A stretch of 64,000 nucleotides of DNA from Andreprevotia chitinilytica DSM 18519 (lineage in GTDB: Bacteria; Pseudomonadota; Gammaproteobacteria; Burkholderiales; Chitinibacteraceae): assembly GCF_000711875.1 (NCBI RefSeq), contig NZ_JONM01000009.1:1-64000 (forward strand). Direction: 5' to 3'. The notes below the pieces were generated by a model that saw nothing but the letters and a program-made list of their open reading frames with translations, was not told where the DNA came from and searched no databases. Below, in pieces: positions 8,784-17,365 of the stretch. The position numbers were made by a program, and so were the translations under genes. The first letter of the stretch is position 1; each line of letters starts with the position of its first letter.

Positions 8784-9815
8784 CTAGCGCCGCGCCCGGC
8801 CAAGGCCGAAAGTCAGCGCGAGCGCGGCCACCAGCACGAAGCCTTTGACGAAATCCTGGGTATAAAACGGCACGTTCAGCATGGTCAGGCCGTTGAGCAA
8901 CACGCCGACAAACACTGCGCCGACGATCGTGCCCAGCACGTTGGGGCGGCGCGCGTTGAGGACGGCAAAGCCGATCAGCGTGGCGCCGACGCTATCGAGC
9001 AGCAGCGAGCTGCCACCCGACACATCACCGCGCCCGACGCGGGCAGCGATGATCACGCCCCCGAGCGCAGCGAACACGCCGGACAGCACATAGGCCGTCA
9101 CGCGGTAACGCGCAGTCGGCGCACCGGACAGCCGGGCGGCTTCTTCGTTGCCGCCAGTGGCATAAAACACGCGACCCCAGCGGGTACGTTCCATCAACAC
9201 CCACGCAACAATCGCCAGCACACCAACGAGAATGACCGGCAGTGGCACGCCAGCCAGTCGCGCCCGGCCCAATGCCAGAAAAGCGGCGCTGAAACTGCCG
9301 GTGGCGGTGCTGCCGTTGGACAGCAACATGCCGCTGCTGATCGATTGCCCGCCGGTCGGGATCAGCTGCAAGCCCCCCAGTAAGAACATCGTGCCCAGCG
9401 TGGCGAGCAAATCCGGAATGCGCAGCCGCACCACCAGCAAGGCATTGAACAAACCGATGGCGACCCCGGTGCCAAGGCCGAACAGCAGCGTCGGCGCGGT
9501 GCCCCATTGCCAGACCACCATGGCGTAGCTGCTGGCGATCAGCGCGGTGGCGGCGGTCGCGCCAATCGACAAATCAAAACCACCGGCAATCAGCGCAATC
9601 GTCACCGCCAGCCCGAGCAGTGCATCGACGGCGGTCGATTGCAGAATGCTCAGCAGATTGGCCGGCTGGCTGAACGCCGGCTGCAGCCAGCTGAAGCCGA
9701 TGATCAGTCCGGCCAGGACAATGAACAGCGCGTAGCGGCGTACTGTCTCCAGGTTCAACGGAGCCGGGGCGCGGGTTGGCTGCGGCAAGGCAGCAGTAAA
9801 GAGGCGGCTGGTCAT
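8784..9815 (-). CDS. Ribose-type ABC permease, predicted methylthioribose importer
   Basis: Inner-membrane permease of the RbsC family, 343 residues, with about eight to ten hydrophobic segments from residue 29 onward. The family signature GGFDLSIGATAA near residue 78 is present, and the EAA-like cytoplasmic loop is ATGGNEEAARLSGAPTARYR. The start overlaps the ATPase stop (ATGA at 9812-9815). A 73-base gap separates it from the binding-protein gene, enough for a separate ribosome site there. It is one of three importer genes upstream of mtnK; the substrate is inferred from that context. Confidence 0.9.
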   Translation of the reverse strand: MTSRLFTAALPQPTRAPAPLNLETVRRYALFIVLAGLIIGFSWLQPAFSQPANLLSILQSTAVDALLGLAVTIALIAGGFDLSIGATAATALIASSYAMVVWQWGTAPTLLFGLGTGVAIGLFNALLVVRLRIPDLLATLGTMFLLGGLQLIPTGGQSISSGMLLSNGSTATGSFSAAFLALGRARLAGVPLPVILVGVLAIVAWVLMERTRWGRVFYATGGNEEAARLSGAPTARYRVTAYVLSGVFAALGGVIIAARVGRGDVSGGSSLLLDSVGATLIGFAVLNARRPNVLGTIVGAVFVGVLLNGLTMLNVPFYTQDFVKGFVLVAALALTFGLGRARR

Positions 9816-11437
9816 GCGGTCACTTCCATAGGCAATGTCGTCGACAAGGGCGGGTGATCCGGCAGCGCGCCGGCAAACTGTTCGAGGCTTTCCAGCTGGC
9901 CCAGCAGCGAATCCGCATCCCTGCCCTGACCGGGGTCATACAGGGTGTGCTGGCCCATGATCAGCACGCGGTCGGCCACTTCGAGCGCTTCTTCCAGATC
10001 GCTGGTGGCGATGAGCACGGCGGTATCGGGATTGCTACGGATCGAGGCGATCAGGTCGTGCCGGGCGCCAACATCCACGCCCTGGAACGGCTCATCCAGC
10101 AACAGCACCTTGGCGGGGGCCGATTGCCAGCGCGCCAGCACGATCTTTTGCTGATTGCCGCCGGACAATTGATCAGGGGTGTCGTGCGGCCCCTGGCAGC
10201 GGATGCCAAGGCGTTGAATCCAGCTGCGGGCGGTGTCATCCAGCTGTTGCTGTTTGACCCAGCCATCAGGGAACAGTCGCCGTAGATGCGGCAGGGCTAT
10301 CAGGTCACTCAGCCGTGCGCCAAGGCTATCGACGGGCAGAAAACTGCTGCGCCAGCGATCTTCGCCCGCCATGAAAATACCGGCGTCGATCGCTTCTGCG
10401 ACGCTACGCGGCTGCCAGTGAACGCCATCGAGCAGCAATCGCCCCGCCGGCAACGGCCGCAAACCGAACAGCACTTGCAGCAAGCGGCTCTTGCCCGCAC
10501 CAAGGTTTCCGGTGATGGCGACCACCTCACCTGCATGCAGGCACAAATTGAATGGCGTGCTATCCGGCAGCAATTGCACCTGCTGCAGTTCCAGCCGGGG
10601 TTGCTGGGTTGGTGGCCGGGCAGCGGCATGGCGCACGGGCAACGCCCCGCCGACCATGGCACGCACTGCCGCATCCAGATCCAGCGGCGCAGCGAACTCG
10701 CCAGCGACCCGGCCATTGCGCAACACCACGGCGCGGTCGGCAATGCGGCGCAGGTCAGCCAGCCGGTGCGACACATACAGAATGGCGATGCCGGCTTGTT
10801 TGAGGTGGTCGATCACTGCGAACAACCGCGCCGATTCGCGGGGCGACAAGCTGGCGGTCGGCTCATCGAAAATGATCAGGCGGGCGGATTCATGCAATGC
10901 CCTGGCCAGCGCCAGCAATTGGCGCTGTGCCGGGGTGAGATCGGCAAAATCGGCATCCAGCGGCAAATCGGGCGCAATGGCGGCGGCGATCGTGGCGGCT
11001 TGCTGGCGAATCGTGGCGGGTGCTAACCAGGCGGCGGCGTGGGCGCTGCACAGCCGGCCCAGCAACAGGTTTTCCGCCACGCTCAGGCCGGGCACGCCCA
11101 ACTGGCTGGTTTGCTGGTGGACAGTGGCAATGCCGGCATTCAGCGCGGCGCGGGGCGAATCGAAACGGATCGGGTCACCGGCCAGCCGTAACTCGCCGTC
11201 GTCGGCTTGGCTGGCGCCGGCAATGATCTTGACCAGCGTGGACTTGCCTGCGCCATTGGCCCCCATCAACGCCACCACTTCGCCCGCACGCAAGGTCAGA
11301 TCGACGCCATCCAGCGCAATGGTCGCGCCGAAGCGTTTGCGAATCTGGCGCAGGGCGAGCAAGGGCGGGGGGAGGACGGCGGCGGGCATGAGAAGGCTGA
11401 GCTGGATGGCAAGAGCAGCTAGCCTACATCGGGCCAT
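9812..11437 (-). CDS. Ribose-type ABC ATPase with two nucleotide domains, predicted methylthioribose importer
   Basis: Energises the importer. It has the RbsA/MglA layout of two fused ATP-binding domains. The first has Walker [10 protein letters not shown], a degenerate signature [15 protein letters not shown] and Walker [11 protein letters not shown]. The second has GNLGAGKSR, an intact [14 protein letters not shown] signature and [15 protein letters not shown]. The altered second Walker A is usual in the family. The start is uncertain: ATG at 11437 (541 residues) or ATG at 11389 (525 residues); neither has a strong ribosome site. It heads the seven-gene minus-strand operon that ends at mtnC. 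Confidence 0.88.
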   Translation of the reverse strand: MARCRLAALAIQLSLLMPAAVLPPPLLALRQIRKRFGATIALDGVDLTLRAGEVVALMGANGAGKSTLVKIIAGASQADDGELRLAGDPIRFDSPRAALNAGIATVHQQTSQLGVPGLSVAENLLLGRLCSAHAAAWLAPATIRQQAATIAAAIAPDLPLDADFADLTPAQRQLLALARALHESARLIIFDEPTASLSPRESARLFAVIDHLKQAGIAILYVSHRLADLRRIADRAVVLRNGRVAGEFAAPLDLDAAVRAMVGGALPVRHAAARPPTQQPRLELQQVQLLPDSTPFNLCLHAGEVVAITGNLGAGKSRLLQVLFGLRPLPAGRLLLDGVHWQPRSVAEAIDAGIFMAGEDRWRSSFLPVDSLGARLSDLIALPHLRRLFPDGWVKQQQLDDTARSWIQRLGIRCQGPHDTPDQLSGGNQQKIVLARWQSAPAKVLLLDEPFQGVDVGARHDLIASIRSNPDTAVLIATSDLEEALEVADRVLIMGQHTLYDPGQGRDADSLLGQLESLEQFAGALPDHPPLSTTLPMEVTA

Positions 11438-11765
11438 TTATTCCATTAAAGAATTTAACCAAACAACAAAAGATCAAAAAGAAATTAACCGATCGATTTG
11501 TATCGCCAGGTTGCAGAACGGCTTGCCGACACTGAAGGGATCAAACCCAAGCAAACATCAACCTGCCCCATCAGGGAAATCCGCAATCGGGATTACGCTT
11601 GTTGGCCCCATTTCCGCCAGTTGGCGAAACAACGGCGTAATTCCGTCGCCTTATTTCCATATCGCCATAAAGATTTTGTTCTTATATCCACCGCCGCTAA
11701 CATTGCGGCTCGGTGGCCACCCGCCATACTCAATAACAATATTTCGGCACCCAAAAGGCTGCTTC
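11438..11765. other. Divergent control region between the mtn operon and metN
   Basis: This 328-base region separates two divergent sulfur-metabolism operons. It is AT-rich next to the mtn side. It holds a hairpin near 11617-11634 (CGCCA, loop GT, TGGCG core) and a stronger hairpin at 11688-11716. No SAM-I, SAM-II or SAH riboswitch consensus was recognised, nor a MetR- or MetJ-like box. Promoters were not located with confidence. Confidence 0.5.
11688..11716 (+). promoter_or_regulatory. Stem-loop in the metN leader
   Basis: CCACCGCCGC at 11688-11697 pairs with GCGGCTCGGTGG at 11705-11716, with a CT bulge and a 7-base loop. It stands 49 bases upstream of the metN start. There is no following T-run, so it is not a simple terminator; a role in translation or attenuation is possible but unproven. 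Confidence 0.45.
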
Positions 11766-12776
11766 GTGATCACGTTCAAGCACATCCACAAAGCCTATCG
11801 CGTCGGCGGGAGTGATATCCCCGCTCTGCAAGGCATCGACTTCGAGATTCAGGCCGGGGAAATCTTCGGCATCATCGGCCATTCCGGCGCGGGCAAATCC
11901 ACGCTGGTGCGGCTGATCAATCTGCTGGAGCGCCCCACGTCCGGCCAGGTGCTGATCGATAACGTGGACATCACCGCACTCGATGCCGAAGGCGTACGCC
12001 TGCAGCGCCAGCGCATCGGCATGATCTTTCAGCACTTCAATCTGCTGTCGTCCAAGACTGTGGCGCAGAACGTGGCGTTTCCGCTGGAGCTGGCCGGCGT
12101 CGCCAACAAGCACCAGATTCGCAAGCGCGTGGCCGCCCTGCTCGCCCGCGTAGGCCTGACCGATCACGCCGACAAATATCCGGCCCAGCTTTCTGGCGGC
12201 CAGAAACAACGCGTCGGCATTGCCCGTGCGCTGGCGACCGAACCGAAAATCCTGCTGTGCGATGAAGCCACCAGCGCGCTCGATCCGCAAACCACGCAAT
12301 CGGTGCTGCAACTGCTGGCCGACATCAACCGCGAGCTGGGCCTGACCATCGTCATCATCACGCACGAGATGGACGTGGTGCGTCGCATCGCCGACCGCGT
12401 GGCGGTGCTGGATGCCGGCCGCGTGGCCGAGATCGGGCCGGTGGCAGAAGTGTTCCTGCATCCCAAGCACGCCACGACCCGCCGTTTTGTGCTGGAAGAT
12501 GAGCATGTCGATGAAGGCGAAGAACGCGACGATTTCGCCCATGTGCCGGGCCGCATCGTGCGGCTGACCTTCACTGGCGACTCCACCTATGAACCGCTGC
12601 TGGGCGCGGTGGCACGCGCTACCGGCATTGATTTCAGCATCCTCGCCGGCCGCATCGACCGCATCAAGGACACGCCCTACGGCCAGCTCACGGTGGCGTT
12701 TACCGGTGGCGACGTGCCAGCGGCATTGGCGCAACTCGCCGGCCGGGGCTTGGCGGTTGAGGAGGTACGGGCATGA
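11766..12776 (+). CDS. metN: Methionine ABC importer ATPase
   Basis: ATPase of the D/L-methionine importer. A GTG start at 11766, with AAGG upstream, gives 336 residues starting [11 protein letters not shown], which matches where the family begins; the long open frame upstream runs antisense through the neighbouring ATPase gene and is not real. Walker A is GHSGAGKST, the signature is [15 protein letters not shown] and Walker B is [12 protein letters not shown]. The C-terminal NIL regulatory domain (from about residue 255) is the part where internal methionine binds to inhibit transport. The stop overlaps the metI start (ATGA). Confidence 0.95.
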   Translation: MITFKHIHKAYRVGGSDIPALQGIDFEIQAGEIFGIIGHSGAGKSTLVRLINLLERPTSGQVLIDNVDITALDAEGVRLQRQRIGMIFQHFNLLSSKTVAQNVAFPLELAGVANKHQIRKRVAALLARVGLTDHADKYPAQLSGGQKQRVGIARALATEPKILLCDEATSALDPQTTQSVLQLLADINRELGLTIVIITHEMDVVRRIADRVAVLDAGRVAEIGPVAEVFLHPKHATTRRFVLEDEHVDEGEERDDFAHVPGRIVRLTFTGDSTYEPLLGAVARATGIDFSILAGRIDRIKDTPYGQLTVAFTGGDVPAALAQLAGRGLAVEEVRA

Positions 12777-13453
12777 ACACCTTCTTTGCGAACGGCCTCT
12801 TTGCGAACGTCGATTGGCCGGAAATCTGGCAGGCCAGCCTCGATACACTGCTAATGCTGGGCGGTTCGTTCGTCTTTACCGTGCTGCTGGGCTTGCCGCT
12901 GGGCGTGCTGCTGTTTCTGACCAGCAAGCGCCAGCTATTGGCGCAGCCGGTGGTATATGGCGTGCTGTCATTCATCGCGAACATCATTCGCTCCGTCCCG
13001 TTCGTGATTCTGCTGATCGTGTTGATCCCGGTCACCGAGCTGATTGTCGGCACCTCGCTGGGTGTGGCGGGCGCGATTCCGCCGCTGGTGATCGGCGCGA
13101 CGCCATTCTTTGCCCGGCTGGTGGAAACCGCATTGCGCGAAGTGGATCAGGGCATTGTGGAAGCAACGCAAGCGATGGGCGCAACCACCACCCAGATCGT
13201 GCTGCGCGCGCTGTTGCCCGAAGCCAAACCGGGCTTGATCGCCAGCTGTACCGTCACAGCGATCACGCTGATTTCCTACACCGCCATGTCTGGCCTGATT
13301 GGCGGCGGCGGCCTAGGCGATCTGGCGATCCGCTATGGCTATCAGCGTTATCAAAGCGACGTGATGGCCGTCACCGTGGTGTTGCTGGTGATCGTGGTGC
13401 AGGTGCTGCAGATGCTGGGCGACCGGCTGGTAATCCATTTCTCCCGGAAGTAA
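12773..13453 (+). CDS. metI: Methionine ABC importer permease
   Basis: Inner-membrane permease of the methionine importer, 226 residues with five hydrophobic segments. The EAA-type coupling loop is visible as [22 protein letters not shown], shared by MetI proteins, and [21 protein letters not shown] near the end is highly typical of the family. It overlaps metN by 4 bases. A 128-base gap follows before metQ, which has its own good ribosome site. Confidence 0.95.
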   Translation: MNTFFANGLFANVDWPEIWQASLDTLLMLGGSFVFTVLLGLPLGVLLFLTSKRQLLAQPVVYGVLSFIANIIRSVPFVILLIVLIPVTELIVGTSLGVAGAIPPLVIGATPFFARLVETALREVDQGIVEATQAMGATTTQIVLRALLPEAKPGLIASCTVTAITLISYTAMSGLIGGGGLGDLAIRYGYQRYQSDVMAVTVVLLVIVVQVLQMLGDRLVIHFSRK

Positions 13454-13581
13454 CGCAATGACCTATCCACCACGCGGCCTGCTGCCCTGTTGTCATTGAA
13501 ACCATCGAATGCCAGCGGGCGACCTACCGTTGCCCGGTGGCACTCAGTAGCAAATCACCATCCCACAAGGAGCATTACCCC

Positions 13582-14367
13582 ATGAAGAAAACCCTGGCGC
13601 TGATCGCGGCTACCCTCGCCGCATCGTTCACCCTTTCGGCCCACGCTGCCGACAAGCTCTCCGTTGGCGCGACCGCTGTGCCGCACGCTGAAATCCTCGA
13701 ATTCGTGAAGCCGACGCTCGCCAAGGAAGGCGTGGATCTCGAGATCAAGGTGTTCACCGATTACGTGCAGCCGAACGTGCAAGTGGCCGAGAAAAAGCTC
13801 GATGCCAACTTCTTCCAGCATCTGCCGTACCTGAACGAGTTCAACAAGGGCAAGGGCACCAATCTGGTCAGCGTGGCGGGCGTGCACGTCGAGCCGTTCG
13901 GCGCGTATTCCACCAAGATCAAGAAGCTGGCTGACCTGAAGGAAGGCGCAACCATCGCCATCCCGAACGACGCCACCAACGGCGGCCGGGCGCTGCTGCT
14001 GCTGGACAAGGCCGGCGTGATCAAGCTGAAGGACGACAAGAACATCCTCGCCACCAGCAAGGACATCGTGCAGAACCCGAAGAAGCTGAAGATCAAGGAG
14101 CTGGAAGCCGCCACCCTGCCGCGCGTGCTGAACCAGGTTGACCTCGCACTGATCAACACCAACTACGCGCTGCAAGCCAAGCTGAACCCGGCCAAGGATG
14201 CACTGCTGATCGAAGACAAGCAGTCGCCGTACGTGAACATCCTCGTCGCCCGCCCGGACAACAAGGATTCCGCCGCGATCAAGAAGCTGGTTGCCGCGCT
14301 GAACAGCCCGGAAACCAAGAAGTTCATCGAGACCAAGTACAACGGCGCAGTGGTGCCGGCGTTCTGA
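13582..14367 (+). CDS. metQ: Periplasmic methionine-binding protein
   Basis: Receptor of the MetNIQ importer. The ATG at 13582 follows AAGGAGC 9 bases upstream and begins a signal peptide ending SAHA-AD. The mature protein has the NlpA fold: GATAVPHAEILEFVKP, VFTDYVQPNVQVAEKKLDANFFQHLPYL and IPNDATNGGRALLLL are family hallmarks. No cysteine follows the cleavage site, so it should be soluble in the periplasm rather than a lipoprotein like E. coli MetQ. It is the last gene before a perfect 21-bp terminator stem. Confidence 0.95.
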   Translation: MKKTLALIAATLAASFTLSAHAADKLSVGATAVPHAEILEFVKPTLAKEGVDLEIKVFTDYVQPNVQVAEKKLDANFFQHLPYLNEFNKGKGTNLVSVAGVHVEPFGAYSTKIKKLADLKEGATIAIPNDATNGGRALLLLDKAGVIKLKDDKNILATSKDIVQNPKKLKIKELEAATLPRVLNQVDLALINTNYALQAKLNPAKDALLIEDKQSPYVNILVARPDNKDSAAIKKLVAALNSPETKKFIETKYNGAVVPAF

Positions 14368-14391
14368 TTGGACGTTTTGCTGTAGTACCCG

Positions 14392-14438
14392 TAGCAAACA
14401 AAAACGCCTGACGGATTGTCAGGCGTTTTTGTTTGCTA
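14392..14438 (+). terminator. Terminator of metNIQ
   Basis: A perfect 21-bp stem (14392-14412 with 14418-14438) with a 5-base GGATT loop and T-rich 3' arm. The symmetry means it can also stop minus-strand transcription. Confidence 0.92.
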
Positions 14439-14463
14439 TCAGCGAAGAACGTGACCGGATTTT

Positions 14464-14600
14464 CTCCCCTCTCACATTTATGGGAGAGGGGCCGGGGGTG
14501 AGGGTCGTGCCAAATGCATCGACCTTGCAAACACCCTCTCCCTAACCCTCTCCCACTAATAGCTGAACAAGGCTAAAGCCTTGCACGCGAGGGCGAGGGG
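14464..14600. repeat. Palindromic intergenic repeat block, C/T-rich
   Basis: The block contains CCCCTCTC (14466-14473) paired with GAGAGGGG (14484-14491), then GGGTGAGGGT and two copies of CCCTCTCCC. Blocks of this look are dispersed intergenic repeats in many proteobacteria. It fills the gap between metQ and the cytochrome gene. Confidence 0.6.
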
Positions 14601-14625
14601 ACTATAAGCGCTAGAACGCGCCAGA

Positions 14626-15054
14626 TCACTCCGGCCGAAACACCCGATGACAGGCACTGCAACTGTCCTCCACCTTCCACACCGCCGGCCGCACATCATC
14701 CAGCGAGCCGGTCTTGGCAGCCGCAGCCAAGTGATCCGTAGCAGCCTCGAAGTTTGCCGTCGCCTGGCCGAACGCCTTGGCGGCCCGTGCATCCACCGGC
14801 TTGGCGGCATTGTATTCAGGGAAGTGCTGCCACGGCGTGCGGGCGGCTTGTTGCAACGCCGTCGACACACGCTGGAAATCCGCCACCACGAACGGCTGCC
14901 GGCCACGCGACATGCCGCTCAATTGCTCGGACAGCTTGAGCAGTTGCTTCATCTCGGTTTGGCGTTTGCCTTGTGGGGAATTGGGATCGACACGCTGGCA
15001 CGCGGCGAGGGAAAAGGCTGCGATCAAGGCCGCGAATAAAGCGAATCTGGGCAT
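14626..15054 (-). CDS. Cytochrome c'-family lipoprotein
   Basis: A 142-residue exported protein. The signal peptide ends in the lipobox LAAC (Cys19), so it is predicted to be membrane-anchored on the periplasmic side. The body looks like a four-helix bundle, and the C-terminus carries a haem attachment motif CSACHRVFRPE just before the stop, the placement seen in cytochromes c' and c556. Function is unknown: such proteins bind nitric oxide or transfer electrons, and a lipid anchor is uncommon in this family. No redox partner lies nearby. Confidence 0.8.
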   Translation of the reverse strand: MPRFALFAALIAAFSLAACQRVDPNSPQGKRQTEMKQLLKLSEQLSGMSRGRQPFVVADFQRVSTALQQAARTPWQHFPEYNAAKPVDARAAKAFGQATANFEAATDHLAAAAKTGSLDDVRPAVWKVEDSCSACHRVFRPE

Positions 15055-15076
15055 GAATATCTATTCAATCGGTTAA

Positions 15077-15148
15077 GCGCCGCCAGCAAAGGTTTGCCAG
15101 CGGCGCCAAGGGCGGCAGTTTATCGCCAAACAGCGTCTGGCGATAAAC
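15077..15148 (-). terminator. Two tandem stem-loops after the alginate lyase gene
   Basis: GTTTATCGCCA (15118-15128) pairs perfectly with 15138-15148 (11 bp, 9-base loop). Next to it, GCGCCGC (15077-15083) pairs with GCGGCGC (15100-15106) around an inner GCAAA/TTTGC stem. They sit between the lyase stop and the cytochrome start. They may terminate or stabilise the lyase transcript; T-runs are weak. Confidence 0.5.
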
Positions 15149-15190
15149 CCATTCATCGACTAATCAGACAAGCCGTTCACCAATGGTCAT

Positions 15191-16177
15191 TCACAGATGA
15201 TCAAAGAAATGCTTGTCCGCCAGCACCGTCATGTTTCCGCCCAATTGCGGATTGCGGAACGGTGCCTGGCTGAACAGCGGTTGCATCGCGGGCGCCAGAC
15301 TTGGCCGGGCGTACTGGTAGAACGCGGTCCAGCCCAGGATGCTGCCCTGCGGGATCTCCTGCGTGACCCCGGTCTGGGTGGCGAACCAGCTCGGGTCAGC
15401 AATGCCGGACAACACCCGGTTGGCCAGTTTATCCAGCCGGCCTTGCTGGCTGCCGTACCAGTCTTCGTTCACGCCCTTGGCCAGCTCAGCCATCATCACC
15501 AGCGGTGCCAAAGCATAGTTGTGGTACGCCAATGCCTTGCCGGCGCGATTGAGTTCAAGCGGCAAGGTGCCGTCGTCGCGAATATCGGATAGCGCCCGAT
15601 CGTAGATGTTGCGTGCCGCGTTGATCTCTTTGTTGTTGCCGGTGGCCACGCCCGTCGCCATGACCGCCAGGCCGACCCAGTAATAGTGATTGTTCAGCGC
15701 CTGATGACCCGAAGTCGCAAAGGCCAGCGACGCATCCGCCACTTGCGGCAACCACGCATCGATATGCGCACGCTGCGCCGGCTCGGCCTCCGGCTTCAGC
15801 TTCAGGTAGGCCAGCGATAGCCCGGCCAGGGTCCATTTGCGGGTGTATTGGGCTTGGCTGGATGACATCGTGCCGAGCATCGCGCGATCTTGCGCCCAGC
15901 GATCCAGCCAGCTCAGCGCGCATTGCGCCGAGGCCTTGTCGCCATTGGCGACGTAACGGTCGGCGTTGTCGCTCACGTTGCGCAGAAAATCGCTAAACGG
16001 TTTCACTGCGGCTTCATTCTTGGCTTTCAGTGCCGGATCGATCACCGAATAGTGCGCATCGGTGTAATAGCTGTTGGCCTGGATATCCGGGATGCCGGCA
16101 GGAGCAGGCGCACAGGCGGCAAAAGTCTGGCCGACAGCCAAGGCAAGCAATGCGGCAACGTAGTATTTGTTTTTCAT
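15191..16177 (-). CDS. algL: Secreted PL5 alginate lyase (AlgL type)
   Basis: Cleaves mannuronate-rich alginate or a related uronan by beta-elimination in the periplasm or outside. The ATG at 16177 starts a signal peptide of about 20 residues (ends QTFA-A); the 328-residue length fits the family. The active site is visible in LNNHYYWVG: Asn163 and His164, then Arg211 and Tyr218. The His-to-Arg (47) and His-to-Tyr (54) spacings equal those known in Sphingomonas lyase A1-III (His192, Arg239, Tyr246), which strongly supports the call. No alginate synthesis genes flank it, so it probably feeds on external polymer rather than acting in export. Confidence 0.88.
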   Translation of the reverse strand: MKNKYYVAALLALAVGQTFAACAPAPAGIPDIQANSYYTDAHYSVIDPALKAKNEAAVKPFSDFLRNVSDNADRYVANGDKASAQCALSWLDRWAQDRAMLGTMSSSQAQYTRKWTLAGLSLAYLKLKPEAEPAQRAHIDAWLPQVADASLAFATSGHQALNNHYYWVGLAVMATGVATGNNKEINAARNIYDRALSDIRDDGTLPLELNRAGKALAYHNYALAPLVMMAELAKGVNEDWYGSQQGRLDKLANRVLSGIADPSWFATQTGVTQEIPQGSILGWTAFYQYARPSLAPAMQPLFSQAPFRNPQLGGNMTVLADKHFFDHL

Positions 16178-16357
16178 TGGCGTATCTCGTGATTGGATTC
16201 GTTTTGGATTAAAGCAGCTCAAGCGTTGATCAGCGCAATACCGATCAACGCGATGCACCGGCACTCGCCGACGCGGACTACAAGCCGTTACGATCCGGCC
16301 CGCCGACCAGTCAAATGTCATGCAAAATCGGGGCTTGCATACCTCCAGAGAAAAACG

Positions 16358-16984
16358 ATGCGTACATTTCATTTCTTATCACTACTGCTCTTTATCCCGC
16401 TCACAGCCTGCGGCAGGAGTGAAGAAATGATCGACGCGCGGCGCGATTACATTCTTGCGCGAGATCACGGTTGGCTCGAAATCTCGTTGAAGGTCGATGG
16501 CATTCCCGATCAGCCACCAGTCAAGGGCAAGAGTCAGGCCCCCGGCGGCCCGGATAGCTGCTTTATCGGCGTTGCGTTCAACAAGGAGAAAATGATTTCC
16601 ACCTTTGCCGAAGCCATCGGCGACAAAACGCCCTACTCGCTCGATACCGGTTACCGCTTTGCCGTGCCGGCACGCCCCGGCAACGTGTCGGTGTCGCTGG
16701 AAGGCTGCATCCAGAAGCCCCGGCAAGCCGAACTGAAGGTCGATATCAGCAAAGGCACTGTCTACAACCTTGCCTTTGATGGCACATCGCTCAAGCTAGA
16801 AGGCCAGCACCCGTTTGATTCGGTCACGCTGGATTCGCTGAATGGCAAGCTCGCCAATCTGGACGATGCGCAAGCCCAGCTCGATGCTGCCGTCGCGCAG
16901 AGCCGCAAAGAAATGCTGTGGGGATTTCTGGGGTTGGGGCTGGTCGTGCTGCTGGCGGCGGTCTGGTTGCGCCGCCGCAAGTAA
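16358..16984 (+). CDS. Lipoprotein of unknown function with C-terminal membrane helix
   Basis: I do not recognise this 208-residue protein. The ATG at 16358 begins a signal peptide whose lipobox is LTAC (Cys at about 18). The central part contains two cysteines (in DSCFIGV and LEGCIQ) that could pair, and short beta-like strands. A segment rich in Ala, Gln and Asp just before the end may form a coiled coil. It finishes with a hydrophobic helix, WGFLGLGLVVLLAAVWLRRRK. A lipid anchor at one end and a membrane helix with an RRRK tail at the other is unusual: the C-terminus should lie in the cytoplasm. It diverges from algL and is followed by DUF2237 on the opposite strand. Confidence 0.7.
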   Translation: MRTFHFLSLLLFIPLTACGRSEEMIDARRDYILARDHGWLEISLKVDGIPDQPPVKGKSQAPGGPDSCFIGVAFNKEKMISTFAEAIGDKTPYSLDTGYRFAVPARPGNVSVSLEGCIQKPRQAELKVDISKGTVYNLAFDGTSLKLEGQHPFDSVTLDSLNGKLANLDDAQAQLDAAVAQSRKEMLWGFLGLGLVVLLAAVWLRRRK

Positions 16985-16987
16985 GGC

Positions 16988-17362
16988 TTAGCCGAGCTTA
17001 TCCACTGCGTACTCGACCAAGGTCTCCAGCGAGACGTGTTCGAGAATCGATTCGTCGGTCGCAGCCAGCACGATCCTGGGCGCATGGCCTTCCAGCAGCG
17101 CTTCGATCCAGCGCGGTGCACACAGGCACCATTGATCGCCGGGTTTGAGGCCGGCAAAACCCCACTCCGGGCGTGGGGTGGAAAGGTCGTTGCCCTGCGC
17201 CTTGGAGAACGCCAGGAATTCGGCAGTCATCCGCGCGCAAACGGTGTGTTTTCCTGAATCATCGGCATGATCGCTGCAGCAGCCGTCGCGCAGGAAGCCG
17301 GTCAGCGGATCAAGACTGCACGGGATCAGCGGCTGGCCGAGGACGTTGAGGGATTGGGTCAT
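16988..17362 (-). CDS. DUF2237 family protein
   Basis: Conserved protein of 124 residues with no established function. The whole sequence fits the family: NVLGQPLIPCSLDPLTGF, then RDGCC, HTVCARMTAEFLAFSKAQGNDLSTP and GLKPGDQWCLCAPRW. Five or more conserved cysteines suggest a metal site or redox chemistry. The ATG at 17362 lies 4 bases from the arm of an inverted-repeat element (17366-17632), so its promoter and leader must lie within or beyond that element. Confidence 0.85.
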   Translation of the reverse strand: MTQSLNVLGQPLIPCSLDPLTGFLRDGCCSDHADDSGKHTVCARMTAEFLAFSKAQGNDLSTPRPEWGFAGLKPGDQWCLCAPRWIEALLEGHAPRIVLAATDESILEHVSLETLVEYAVDKLG

Positions 17363-17365
17363 GTG

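Noticed and set aside
11438-11765. SAM riboswitch before metN or the mtn operon
   Set aside because: No SAM-I, SAM-II or SAH core sequence could be matched; only plain hairpins were seen.
10491-11765. In-frame N-terminal extension of MetN by more than 400 codons
   Set aside because: The extension is antisense to the ABC ATPase gene; the GTG at 11766 matches the family start.
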